Positions 17,506-25,776 of a stretch of DNA of 64,000 nucleotides are shown piece by piece. Position numbers and translations under genes: made by a program. Position 1 is the stretch's first letter; each line of letters starts with the position of its first letter. Where the stretch lies: contig NZ_BCUV01000007.1 in NCBI RefSeq assembly GCF_001591405.1, positions 1,054,001 through 1,118,000 of the forward strand, in the 5' to 3' direction. Source of the DNA: Janibacter terrae NBRC 107853. Its GTDB lineage: Bacteria > Actinomycetota > Actinomycetes > Actinomycetales > Dermatophilaceae. The notes under the pieces are model-generated. The model ran no database searches. It saw only the letters and a list, made by a program, of their open reading frames with translations, and had not been told where the DNA came from.

Positions 17506-18987
17506 ATGACCACGACCCACACGCCAGAGGTCACCCGCGAGCAGGAGCGCGAGGCGATCGCCTCGGTGCCGACGGGCCTCTTCATCGGGGGTGAGTGGCG
17601 CCAGACCCGGGAGACGATGCCGGTCGTCGACCCGTCGACCGGCGAGCCCCTCGTCGAGGTCGCCGACGCCTCCCCCGAGGAGGCCGCGGCCGCTCTCGAC
17701 GCCGCGGCGGAGGCCCAGGCCGACTGGGCCAGGACGCCACCTCGGGAGCGCAGCGAGATCCTCACCCGGGCCCGTGACCTCATGCTCGCCGACGTCGACC
17801 GGCTCGCGCTGGTCATGACGCTCGAGATGGGCAAGCCGCTGACGGAGGCGAAGGGGGAGATCGCGTACGCCGCCGAGTTCTTCCGCTGGTTCGCGGAGGA
17901 GGCCGTGCGCATCGACGGCGGGTACATGACGGCACCCGCCGGCGGCTCGCGCTTCCTCGTCGCCAAGCAGCCCGTCGGCCCGTGCGTGCTCATCACCCCG
18001 TGGAACTTCCCCATGGCGATGGGCACCCGCAAGATCGGCCCGGCCATCGCCGCCGGCTGCACCTCGGTCATCAAGCCGGCCGCCGAGACCCCGCTGTCGA
18101 CCCTCGCGCTCGCGGACATCCTCGTGCGGGCCGGCCTGCCCGCGGGCGTCGTCAACGTCGTGACGACGAGCCGGAGCGACGAGGTCATGCGGCCGATGAT
18201 CCTCGACCCGCGCTCGCGCAAGCTCTCCTTCACCGGCTCGACCCCGGTCGGCAAGCACCTGCTCGAGCTGGCCGCCAGGACGGTCATGCGCACGTCGATG
18301 GAGCTCGGGGGCAATGCCCCCTTCCTCGTCTTCGACGACGCCGACCTCGACGTCGCGGTCGACGGGGCGATGGCGGCCAAGATGCGCAACATCGGCCAGG
18401 CCTGCACCGCGGCCAACCGGATCCTCGTGCAGCGCTCCGTCGCGGGCGAGTTCGCGCAGCGCCTGGCCGAGCGGATGGGCGCGCTGCCCATGGGGCGGGG
18501 CGTCGAGGAGGGCGTCGTCGTCGGGCCCCTGGTCAACCAGAAGGCGGTCGACAAGGTCGACGAGCTCGTCCGCGACGCGGTCGGGCGGGGAGCGACGGCG
18601 CAGCTGGGCGGCGAACCGGCCGACCGGGAGGGCTACTTCTACCCGGCGACGGTCCTCACCGGCGTGCCCGCCGACGCGCAGATGGCCGAGGCCGAGATCT
18701 TCGGGCCGGTCGCGGCGATCACCGAGTTCGACACCGAGGAGGAGGCGATCCGCCTGGCCAACGACACCCCCTTCGGCCTCATCTCCTACGTCTTCACGCA
18801 GGGGCTCGACCGCGGCCTGCGGGTCAGCGAGGCCCTCGAGGCGGGCATGGTCGGCCTCAACCAGGGCGTGGTGTCCAACCCCGCCGCCCCGTTCGGTGGC
18901 ATCAAGGAGTCCGGGCTCGGGCGCGAAGGGGGGACGACGGGCATCGAGGAGTTCCTCGAGACCAAGTACATCGGGGTGCGGGTGTGA
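17506..18987 (+). CDS. gabD: NAD-dependent succinate-semialdehyde dehydrogenase
   Basis: A 493-residue aldehyde dehydrogenase, the expected partner of a GABA-type aminotransferase: it would oxidise succinate semialdehyde to succinate. Motifs: VLITPWNFPMAMGTRKIGPA near residue 160, LSFTGSTPVGKHLL near 240, MELGGNAPFLVF near 265 (catalytic Glu) and NIGQACTAANRI near 300 (catalytic Cys). The ATG at 17506 has GAAGGAG about 8 bp upstream; an in-frame GTG upstream would add a non-conserved tail. It is divergent from gabT with a shared operator between them. Confidence 0.9.
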   Translation: MTTTHTPEVTREQEREAIASVPTGLFIGGEWRQTRETMPVVDPSTGEPLVEVADASPEEAAAALDAAAEAQADWARTPPRERSEILTRARDLMLADVDRLALVMTLEMGKPLTEAKGEIAYAAEFFRWFAEEAVRIDGGYMTAPAGGSRFLVAKQPVGPCVLITPWNFPMAMGTRKIGPAIAAGCTSVIKPAAETPLSTLALADILVRAGLPAGVVNVVTTSRSDEVMRPMILDPRSRKLSFTGSTPVGKHLLELAARTVMRTSMELGGNAPFLVFDDADLDVAVDGAMAAKMRNIGQACTAANRILVQRSVAGEFAQRLAERMGALPMGRGVEEGVVVGPLVNQKAVDKVDELVRDAVGRGATAQLGGEPADREGYFYPATVLTGVPADAQMAEAEIFGPVAAITEFDTEEEAIRLANDTPFGLISYVFTQGLDRGLRVSEALEAGMVGLNQGVVSNPAAPFGGIKESGLGREGGTTGIEEFLETKYIGVRV

Positions 18988-19004
18988 CGCCTCAGGTGCC
19001 CCAG

Positions 19005-19070
19005 GATTCTCGGGTCACCCGATAAACCTCGCCTTCGCAAGAGTTTGAAACTCTTGCGAAGGCGAGGTTT
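19005..19070. repeat. Hairpin repeat, family 3, after gabD
   Basis: GATTCTCGGGTCACCCGATAA (19005-19025) is followed by a palindrome with two perfect 23-bp arms (19024-19046, 19048-19070) whose centre reads GCAAGAGTTTGAAACTCTTGC. Both blocks recur in reverse order and orientation at 58930-58992. It could act as the gabD terminator, but the shared composite structure marks it as a repeat family. Confidence 0.78.
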
Positions 19071-19253
19071 CTCTTGTCGAGTGGTCAGGCCCCGGACCCT
19101 CCTGCGCGGAGCCCTCGGCCGAAGGGATGTCCAGCGGGCTGCCGTGGTCACGGCCCATCGTGTCGGGGCCACGCAGCAGGCGGCGGTTGTGCTCCTCCCG
19201 CGCGTTCGTGGCAACCCCTCGAATCCACGCGCGGCGCGCGGGATGATGGCTGC

Positions 19254-19604
19254 ATGACCCTCCAGCACATCGCCCTCGAGTCCGACTGGCAGGCCGCCCA
19301 GGCGTCCGGGACGTACCCCGTCTCGACGCGCGGGCGGCTCATCTCGCAGGAGGGATTCATGCACTGCAGCGGGTCGCCTGCCCAGCTCGAAGGGGTCCTC
19401 GCCCGCTTCTACGCCGACGTCACCGAGCCGCTGCTGCTCCTGACGCTCGACGCGCAGTCCCTCGCCGCCCGGGGCCTCACCGTCCGGCTCGAGCCGGCCG
19501 TCCCCGGCACGCCGGTCGGCAGCGACACCGAGCTCTTCCCGCACGTCTACGGCGGCGACCTGCCGGTGGGCTGCGTCAGCCAGGTGGACCGCCTCCGGCC
19601 GTGA
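19254..19604 (+). CDS. DUF952 family protein
   Basis: A 116-residue DUF952 protein: IALESDWQAAQASGTYPVST at the start, ISQEGFMHCSGSPAQLEGVLARFY near residue 32, LEPAVPGTPVGSDTELFPHVYGGD near 82. The family resembles glutathione-transferase-associated or ADP-ribosyl-fold proteins, and its role is unknown. I chose the ATG at 19254, where the family alignment begins, over an upstream ATG in the intergenic region. It ends immediately at the convergent YbaK-like gene. Confidence 0.8.
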   Translation: MTLQHIALESDWQAAQASGTYPVSTRGRLISQEGFMHCSGSPAQLEGVLARFYADVTEPLLLLTLDAQSLAARGLTVRLEPAVPGTPVGSDTELFPHVYGGDLPVGCVSQVDRLRP

Positions 19605-20111
19605 TCAGGCCCGCCCGATCGCCGCGACGACCGCGCCCGTCATCTCCACGAGGGCCGCGGGGGCCAGCTCCAGGTCGAGCCCTCGTCGCCCGCCGCTGAT
19701 GAGGACCGTGTCGTGCCCGAGCGCAGAGGCGTCGAGGACCGTGACGAGGGCGCGCTTCTGACCGACTGGGCTGATCCCGCCCACGACGTAGCCGGTGGTC
19801 CGCTCGGCGAGCGCCGGGTCGGCCATGCTCGCCCGCTTCGCGCCGACCGCCGCGGCCAGGGCCTTGAGATCCAGCTGCCCGGCGACTGGGACGATGCCCA
19901 CGACGAGTCCGTGGTCGCGGGGCAGGTCGGTCTGGGCGAGCAGGGTCTTCAAGACCCGCTCGGGTGGGACCCCGAGCACCTCGGCGGCCTCCATCCCGTA
20001 CGACGCCACTGCAGGGTGGTGCTCGTAGGGGTGCGCCGTGTACGCCACCCCGGCCGCCGCCAGCGCCTGCGTCGCGGGGGTGGCGCCACCCCCCTTCGTC
20101 CTCCTGGCCAT
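19605..20111 (-). CDS. ybaK: Cys-tRNA(Pro) deacylase, YbaK/EbsC type
   Basis: A 168-residue trans-editing protein that would hydrolyse Cys-tRNA(Pro). It begins MARRTKGGGATPATQALAAAG, continues with HPYEHHPAVASYGMEAAEVLGV near residue 27, FKTL-like VLKTLLAQTD near 54, and GYVVGGISPVGQKRALVTVLD near 103, all YbaK hallmarks. The length is typical. It is divergent from ppk2, with 64 bp between starts. Confidence 0.88.
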   Translation of the reverse strand: MARRTKGGGATPATQALAAAGVAYTAHPYEHHPAVASYGMEAAEVLGVPPERVLKTLLAQTDLPRDHGLVVGIVPVAGQLDLKALAAAVGAKRASMADPALAERTTGYVVGGISPVGQKRALVTVLDASALGHDTVLISGGRRGLDLELAPAALVEMTGAVVAAIGRA

Positions 20112-20175
20112 GGATCCCAGTCTCGGACACCCGCTCCGACACCTGCGCGACAGGTCCACGTGGTACCCACGTCCC

Positions 20176-21069
20176 ATGCAGAAGCAGAACCTCCGCGAGT
20201 ACATCGACCGGCTCATCGACGAGGGCTACACCGTCCGCGACGACCAGGGTGACGACCCGATGCTCATCAGACCGGACGGGCTGGCCGTCGAGACGTGGCG
20301 GGAGAACTACCCGTACGACGAGCTCATGACCCGCAACGACTACGACGTCGAGAAGTACCTGCTCCAGATCGAGCTGCTGAAGTTCCAGTACTGGGCGCAG
20401 GACACCGGCCGCAAGTTCGTCGTCCTCTTCGAGGGCCGTGACGCCGCCGGCAAGGGCGGCACGATCAAGCGCTTCACGGAGCACCTCAACCCCCGGGGCG
20501 CCAGGGTCGTCGCGCTCACCAGGCCGAGCGAGCGGGAGGAGGGCGAGTGGTACTTCCAGCGCTACCTGCGGCACCTGCCGACGAGCGGCGAGATCGTCCT
20601 CTTCGACCGCTCCTGGTACAACCGCGCCGGCGTCGAGCGGGTCATGGGCTTCTGCAGCGACGAGCAGTACGAGGGCTTCATGGACCAGGCGCCGAAGATC
20701 GAGCGGATGCTCATCGACGCCGGGGTCCACGTCACCAAGCTGTGGTTCTCCGTGACCCAGCAGGAGCAGCGCACCCGCTTCGCCATCCGCCAGATCGACC
20801 CGGTGCGCCGGTGGAAGCTCTCCCCGATGGACCTCGAGAGCCTCGACAAGTGGGAGGCGTACACCGCCGCCAAGGAGGCGATGTTCGAGCGGACCGACAC
20901 CAAGCACGCGCCCTGGACGGTCATCAGGTCCAACGACAAGAAGCGCGGCCGGATCAACGCCATGCGCTTCTTCCTCAACCAGTTCGACTACGAGGACAAG
21001 GACACCCAGATCGTCTACGCGCCCGACCGCAAGGTCGTCGCCCGCGGCAAGCAGACCGTGGGCGACTGA
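20176..21069 (+). CDS. ppk2: Polyphosphate kinase 2
   Basis: A 297-residue PPK2, which transfers phosphate between polyphosphate and nucleoside diphosphates. Walker A is FEGRDAAGKGGTIKRFTEHL near residue 85; the lid and Walker B region is LFDRSWYNRAGVERVMGFC near 145; and QIDPVRRWKLSPMDLESLDKW near 210 is family-specific. The length fits single-domain class I enzymes that phosphorylate NDPs. The ATG gives MQKQNLREYIDRLIDEGY, the usual start. Confidence 0.93.
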   Translation: MQKQNLREYIDRLIDEGYTVRDDQGDDPMLIRPDGLAVETWRENYPYDELMTRNDYDVEKYLLQIELLKFQYWAQDTGRKFVVLFEGRDAAGKGGTIKRFTEHLNPRGARVVALTRPSEREEGEWYFQRYLRHLPTSGEIVLFDRSWYNRAGVERVMGFCSDEQYEGFMDQAPKIERMLIDAGVHVTKLWFSVTQQEQRTRFAIRQIDPVRRWKLSPMDLESLDKWEAYTAAKEAMFERTDTKHAPWTVIRSNDKKRGRINAMRFFLNQFDYEDKDTQIVYAPDRKVVARGKQTVGD

Positions 21070-21094
21070 TCTCGTCGAGCCCTACGCTGACCCG

Positions 21095-21763
21095 GTGACC
21101 GACGACGCGCCACCCCGCGGGCGACAGCTCGCCGACATCGGCCCCCTCGAGCAGCTGCGTGCCGGGCGCCTCGGGGTCCGTCTGCCGTTGCTCCTCGCGG
21201 GCCTCTTCCTCTACGGCGCGTCGATGGCGATGGTGCTGCGCGCGACGCTCGGCCAGATCCCCTGGGACGTGCTCCACGTCGGCGTCTCGCGCCACGTCCC
21301 GCTGAGCTTCGGCACGATCGTCGTCGGCGTCTCGCTGCTCGTGCTGCTCGGGTGGATCCCGTTGCGGCAGAAGCCCGGCGTCGGCACGATCGGCAACGCT
21401 CTGCTCATCGGCCCCTCCGCCGACCTCGTCCTCGCGCACCTCGACGAGCCGGGCGACCTCGGCTGGCGCATCGTGCTCCTCGTCGGGGGCGTGGTGCTCA
21501 ACGGCATCGCGACCGGCATGTACATCGGCTCGCAGTTCGGGCCCGGTCCGCGCGACGGCCTGATGACGGGGATCGCGCGCCTCACCGGCCACTCGATCCG
21601 GTTGGTGCGCACGGGGATCGAGGTCACGGTGGTCGTCGTCGGGTGGCTGCTCGGCGGCACGGTCGGCGTCGGCACCTTCCTCTACGCGCTCGCCATCGGG
21701 CCGCTGGCCCAGCTCTTCCTGCCGCTCTTCACGGTCGACCTCAGGCGCGGTCCCACTTCCTGA
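21095..21763 (+). CDS. YczE/YitT-like integral membrane protein
   Basis: A 222-residue membrane protein with about five helices. LFLYGASMAMVLRATLGQIPWDVLHVGVSRH near residue 38 and NGIATGMYIGSQFGPGPRDGLMTGIARLTG near 138 match the YczE branch of the YitT-type family. Function is unknown; some members neighbour transporter or stress genes. It starts at a GTG, 26 bp after ppk2 on the same strand. Confidence 0.8.
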   Translation: MTDDAPPRGRQLADIGPLEQLRAGRLGVRLPLLLAGLFLYGASMAMVLRATLGQIPWDVLHVGVSRHVPLSFGTIVVGVSLLVLLGWIPLRQKPGVGTIGNALLIGPSADLVLAHLDEPGDLGWRIVLLVGGVVLNGIATGMYIGSQFGPGPRDGLMTGIARLTGHSIRLVRTGIEVTVVVVGWLLGGTVGVGTFLYALAIGPLAQLFLPLFTVDLRRGPTS

Positions 21764-21805
21764 TACATAACTGGACGTTATGGGTTGCTGTGTGTCATCT
21801 TATGG

Positions 21806-21890
21806 CCAGGTCATGAGTCCCAGCGCGAAGCCCCGGCTTGCTGGGCGGCAACCCTCCACCCTCGGTGGGGTGCCCCGGGTGACGACCTGG
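21806..21890 (+). promoter_or_regulatory. SAM-IV riboswitch upstream of the OsmC-like gene
   Basis: The leader has GGTCATGAGT at 21809, CAGCG...GCCCCGGCTTGCTG, GGCAACCCTCC at about 21846, a GGTGGGGTGCC block near 21866 and GACGACC closing the first stem near 21887. This order matches the actinobacterial SAM-IV class, where GGCAACCC and the GGGGTGC pseudoknot strand build the S-adenosylmethionine pocket. It lies 64 bp before the OsmC-like ATG, implying that the gene is shut down when SAM is plentiful. Confidence 0.88.
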
Positions 21891-21953
21891 GCGTCGGCCG
21901 ACCGGCCGCGCCAAGCGCGGGTTCACGAGAGCCCCTGATCCACGGAGCCGTCC

Positions 21954-22418
21954 ATGACTGCCACCACCGCACCCACCACGCTGCTCGAGGTCACGACCCG
22001 GGGCGCGCTCGTCACGGGGACCGAGGTCGCCATCACGAGCCGCCAGTTCAGCTACACGATCGACGAGCCGCCGGCCCTCGGCGGCACCGACAAGGGCGCC
22101 AACCCGGTCGAGCACCTGCTGGCCGCCCTCGCCTCGTGCACCGTCATCAGCTACCAGGTCTGGGCCGACAAGCTCGGCCTCCGGGTCGACACGATCGACG
22201 TCGACCTGCGCGGCGACCTGGACCTCGCCGGGTTCCTCGGCACGGACGAGTCGGTGCGTCCGGGCTTCCAGGGCATCGAGCTGGCCATCACGGTCAGCGG
22301 CCCGGAGAGCGAAGGGGAGTACCGCCGCCTCGAGCAGGCCGTCGCCGAGCACTGCCCCGTCCTCGACAACCTCACGCACGGCGTGCCGGTGACGACGAGC
22401 CTCGAGGTCGCTGCCTGA
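21954..22418 (+). CDS. OsmC family protein under SAM-IV control
   Basis: A 154-residue OsmC/Ohr-fold protein. GANPVEHLLAALASCTVISYQVWADKLG near residue 45 carries the central helix with the family cysteine; the second conserved cysteine is in AVAEHCPVLDNLTHGVPV near 135. Classic members reduce organic hydroperoxides with paired cysteines. Control by a SAM-IV riboswitch instead links this one to sulfur metabolism, perhaps handling of reactive sulfur or sulfonate-derived species. A long shadow frame in +2 is not coding. Confidence 0.86.
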   Translation: MTATTAPTTLLEVTTRGALVTGTEVAITSRQFSYTIDEPPALGGTDKGANPVEHLLAALASCTVISYQVWADKLGLRVDTIDVDLRGDLDLAGFLGTDESVRPGFQGIELAITVSGPESEGEYRRLEQAVAEHCPVLDNLTHGVPVTTSLEVAA

Positions 22419-22425
22419 GCGCGGC

Positions 22426-24267
22426 CTAGCGCACGACCTGCCGCAGACTCCCGTCCACCCGCCGGGTCCACCCGCGGGCGTCGAGGTGCTCGAGCAGGGG
22501 CACGGCGACGCGCCGGGTGGTCCCGAGCGCCTGTCGCGCGAGGCTGAGGGTGAAGGGTTGCTCCAGCCCGGCGAGCACCCGCATCGCCCGCGCCGGCGCG
22601 TCGGGGAGCAGCACGACGTCGTCGGGCAGACGCATGATCCGTCCGAGGCGCTCGGCGGCCGCGAGCTCCGCGGTCCCGAGACCGAGCTCGGCGAGCTCAC
22701 CCCGCTCCGCCGCCACGAAGGGGGTGGCCCCCAGCCGTGCCTCGAGAGCCGCGATCCCGGCCTCCGCGGCTCCGAGGCCGCCAGCCTCCGGGTCGTGGAC
22801 GCGGCCGTCGGCGACGGCGAGGCCGGCGTCGGTGGCCAGTCCCGGCACCAGGGCCTGCCCGAGCACCGCAGGGAGGTGCTCGGGCAGGCCGAGCGACCTG
22901 GCCGCCTCGGCGACGGGCAGCCCGGCGCTGAGCGGGTCGGCGGCATGGTGCCGGCGGACGGCCTCGCCGAGCCGGTCGCGCCACGTGCTCACGGCCCCCG
23001 CGTCGACCCACCAGTCACCGTGCCGCACGGCACCCGCTGGCGCGGGGAGACCCAGCCGGTCGAGCACGTCCGCCCGCTCGGCTGCGCGCGAGCGCAGCCG
23101 AGCGGTGGCGAGGTCGGCGGGGTCCGCGCCTGCAGAGGCGAGGGCCTGCCCCCTTCGCCCTGGGGCACCGCGGCGGGTGAGCGGCAGGGGGTCGACGTCC
23201 ACGACGCGGACGGCCCACAGGCGACGACTCCCCGCGTCGCGCAGGATCGCCCGGTCGCCCACGCGCCACGGGAGGACGGTCGCGGCCGAGAGGCGGGCGT
23301 GGTCCGGCCCGAGCGGGCGCACGTGCACCTCGACGTCGACCGACCCGACGTGCAGCGTCCCCTGCTCGACCATCTGCATTGCCCTAGGGGAATGCGCGCT
23401 CCCGTGACCGTTCGTCTGCATTGCCCTAGGGGAATGCAGCTCGGTGGCGGACACGTCGACGACCGACGCGAGCGCGAAGGCGTCGGGCGTCAGCAGCGCG
23501 ACGGATCGGCCGACCTCGTCCACGCGGCGCAGGTTGACGGCGACCCGGGAGACCGGGCCGACGGCTTCGTGCGCCTCGTCCTGGCTGTGCAGGCCACGCA
23601 CCGTCACCTCGCGTGCGGACCCGCGGTCGAGCAGCACCAGCCGGTCGCCGACGTGGACCGTGCCCGCGCCGAGGGTGCCCGTGACGACCGTCCCCGCGCC
23701 GGAGACGGAGAAGCTGCGGTCGGACCAGAGCCGCACCGGCGCCCGGGCGTCCGGCTCGGGCAGCCGGGCAGCGAGCTCGTCGAGCGCCGCGCGAAGGGAG
23801 TCCATCCCGTCGCCCCGGACCGCCGAGACCTCGACGGCAGGGAGGTCGAGCCCGGCCTCGGCCAGGTGTCGCCGCGACTCGGTGAGCACGTCGGCTCGCT
23901 GCTCGTCGTCGGCCAGGTCGCACCGGGTGATGACGAGCAGGCCGTCGGTGATGGCGAGCGCCTGCACGGCGGCGAGGTGCTCGCTGCTCTGCGCCTGCCA
24001 GCCCTGGTCGGCGGCGACGACGAAGACCACCGCCGGCGCCGGCCCCAGCCCCGACAGCATCGTCCCGAGGAACCGCTGGTGCCCCGGCACGTCGACGAAG
24101 GCGACCTCGGCCCCGCTCGGCAGGGTCGTCCAGGCGTAACCGAGCTGGATGGTCAGCCCGCGCTCGCGCTCCTCGCGCAGCCGGTCGGGGTCACGCCCGG
24201 TGAGCGCGCGCACGAGCGTCGACTTGCCGTGGTCGACGTGCCCGGCGGTGGCGAGCACGCGCCTCAT
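22426..24267 (-). CDS. selB: Selenocysteine-specific elongation factor SelB
   Basis: A 613-residue GTPase that delivers Sec-tRNA(Sec) to UGA codons marked by a SECIS hairpin. G1 is TAGHVDHGKSTLVRALTG near residue 5, G2/G3 include RERGLTIQLGYAW and DVPGHQRF near 35-60, and NKxD is represented by TRCDL near 113. The C-terminal winged helices end at LEHLDARGWTRRVDGSLRQVV. Residues about 277-297 are two 14-residue repeats (HSPRAMQ...) translated from inserted hairpin DNA in the region after domain II. The ATG overlaps the selA stop (ATGA). Confidence 0.93.
   Translation of the reverse strand: MRRVLATAGHVDHGKSTLVRALTGRDPDRLREERERGLTIQLGYAWTTLPSGAEVAFVDVPGHQRFLGTMLSGLGPAPAVVFVVAADQGWQAQSSEHLAAVQALAITDGLLVITRCDLADDEQRADVLTESRRHLAEAGLDLPAVEVSAVRGDGMDSLRAALDELAARLPEPDARAPVRLWSDRSFSVSGAGTVVTGTLGAGTVHVGDRLVLLDRGSAREVTVRGLHSQDEAHEAVGPVSRVAVNLRRVDEVGRSVALLTPDAFALASVVDVSATELHSPRAMQTNGHGSAHSPRAMQMVEQGTLHVGSVDVEVHVRPLGPDHARLSAATVLPWRVGDRAILRDAGSRRLWAVRVVDVDPLPLTRRGAPGRRGQALASAGADPADLATARLRSRAAERADVLDRLGLPAPAGAVRHGDWWVDAGAVSTWRDRLGEAVRRHHAADPLSAGLPVAEAARSLGLPEHLPAVLGQALVPGLATDAGLAVADGRVHDPEAGGLGAAEAGIAALEARLGATPFVAAERGELAELGLGTAELAAAERLGRIMRLPDDVVLLPDAPARAMRVLAGLEQPFTLSLARQALGTTRRVAVPLLEHLDARGWTRRVDGSLRQVVR
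23376..23437. repeat. Hairpin repeat, family 2, two copies in frame inside selB
   Basis: GCATTGCCCTAGGGGAATGC occurs at 23376-23395 and 23418-23437, a 42-bp period that keeps the selB frame (14 residues). Between them lies GTGACCGTTCGTC, the same sequence found at the edge of the palindrome at 28280. Each 20-mer is itself an imperfect palindrome centred on CCTAGG. An inverted pair of the same 20-mer lies at 61580-61641. Confidence 0.88.
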
Positions 24268-25592
24268 GGGGTGGGCGTCCCCGGGTCGGGCCCGTCGTCG
24301 CCGAGCGCCGCCCGCAGTGCCGCTTCGACGTCACCGTCCCGATCGGCCGGGACGCAGCGCAGGTCGACCAGGCCGCGCCCCCCTTCGACCCGGGCGAGCA
24401 CGACCGGCTCGCCGACGCGCAGGCGCTCGACGGCGTCCGCGGGGATCTCGACGGCCCAGCCGGGCAGGGGCACGCCGGGCGCCCCGCCGCCGCCGACGCG
24501 GCCCTCGACCGCCACGACCCCACGACCGAGGGCGGCGGCGAGGGCCTCGACCCGCGGCCGCAGCTCGTCGGCGCTCACGTGCAGCGCGGCAGTGACCGGT
24601 GGGACCGGGCCGCGCAGGGTCGCCTCGAGTGCGGCGAGGGTCAGCTTGTCGACGCGCAGGGCGCGCTGGAAGGGGTGGCGACGCAACCGCTCGACGACCT
24701 CGGCGTCGCCGAGGACGAGACCCGCCTGCGGGCCGCCGAGGAGCTTGTCGCCGCTGGCGGTGACGATCGTGGCGCCCGCGCGCAGCCACGTCGTGGCATC
24801 CGGCTCGTCGGGCAGCAACGGGTCGGGCCGCAGCAGGCCGGACCCGATGTCGGCGACGACCGGCACGGGGGAGCCGTCGGGCCGACGCAGCCCGCGGAGC
24901 TCACCGAGGCCCACCTCGGCCGTGAACCCGTCGACGCGGAAGTTGCTCGGGTGCACCTTGAGCACGCACCCGGTGCCCGGACCGATCGCGTCGGCGTAGT
25001 CCCTCAGGTGCGTCCGGTTCGTCGTGCCGACCTCGCGCAGCCGAGCGCCGGTCGAGGCGATGAGGTCGGGCAGGCGGAACCCGTCGCCGATCTCGACCAT
25101 CTCCCCGCGCGAGACGACGACCTCGCGCCCGGCGGCGAGCGCGGTCGTGGCGAGCACGAGCGCGGCCGCGCCGTTGTTGACGACCAGCGCGCCGGTCGCG
25201 TCGGGGACGGCGTCGAGCAGGGTGGCGAGTGCCCCGGCGCCGCGTCGGCTCCTCGCTCCCGTGGCCAGGTCCATCTCGACGTCGACGTAGCCGGCGGCGG
25301 CGACGACGGCCTCGATCGCGCTGGGGGACAAGGGGGCCCGGCCGATGTTGGTGTGCACCACGACGCCGGTCGCGTTGAGGACCGCGGTGAGCGAGCTGGC
25401 CCGGGTCGGGAGCCCGGCGAGTGCGGTGGCAGGGACCTCGTCGGGGCCGATGCTCCCGTCGCGCGCCTGCTGCTGGGCGGCGGTGATCGCGACCCGGACG
25501 ACATCCCGCCCGAGTCGCTCCGCCGCGGCGACGAAGGGCGCCGAGGCCAGCAGCGTGTCGGTGCGCGGGATGGCCCGCCGGGGGTCGGTCAC
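24264..25592 (-). CDS. selA: L-seryl-tRNA(Sec) selenium transferase SelA
   Basis: A 442-residue PLP enzyme that converts Ser-tRNA(Sec) to Sec-tRNA(Sec) using selenophosphate. LNATGVVVHTNIGRAPLSPSA near residue 88 and TASGDKLLGGPQAGLVLGD near 280, which holds the PLP lysine, are diagnostic. The length is slightly under the E. coli enzyme. It starts at a GTG 24 bp downstream of tRNA-Sec on the same strand, so tRNA, selA and selB are probably one transcript. Confidence 0.95.
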   Translation of the reverse strand: MTDPRRAIPRTDTLLASAPFVAAAERLGRDVVRVAITAAQQQARDGSIGPDEVPATALAGLPTRASSLTAVLNATGVVVHTNIGRAPLSPSAIEAVVAAAGYVDVEMDLATGARSRRGAGALATLLDAVPDATGALVVNNGAAALVLATTALAAGREVVVSRGEMVEIGDGFRLPDLIASTGARLREVGTTNRTHLRDYADAIGPGTGCVLKVHPSNFRVDGFTAEVGLGELRGLRRPDGSPVPVVADIGSGLLRPDPLLPDEPDATTWLRAGATIVTASGDKLLGGPQAGLVLGDAEVVERLRRHPFQRALRVDKLTLAALEATLRGPVPPVTAALHVSADELRPRVEALAAALGRGVVAVEGRVGGGGAPGVPLPGWAVEIPADAVERLRVGEPVVLARVEGGRGLVDLRCVPADRDGDVEAALRAALGDDGPDPGTPTP

Positions 25593-25616
25593 CGTGCTCC
25601 CTTCGGGTCGGACGTG

Positions 25617-25712
25617 TGGCGGAGGCGGACGGGAATCGAACCCGCCAGACCGAGATGCTCGGCCTCACCGGTGTTGAAGACCGGGGGGACCACCAGGAAC
25701 CCAGACGCCTCC
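25617..25712 (-). tRNA. selC: tRNA-Sec, anticodon UCA
   Basis: A 96-nt tRNA with acceptor arms GGAGGCG and CGCCTCC, discriminator G and an encoded CCA (25617-25619). The anticodon loop CTTCAAC contains TCA, which reads UGA. The very long variable arm (GAGGCCGAGCATCTCGGTCT region) and the T arm GGTTCGATT are typical of selenocysteine tRNA. It lies just upstream of selA on the same strand. Confidence 0.95.
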
Positions 25713-25776
25713 GCCGCCCACCCTAGGACAGGTCGTCCCCCGAGACACCGGAGCGTCCTTCTCCTACGGTGACGAC

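Noticed and set aside
22426-24267. selB disrupted by an insertion
   Set aside because: The inserted repeats total multiples of three and the frame is open to the C-terminal winged helices.
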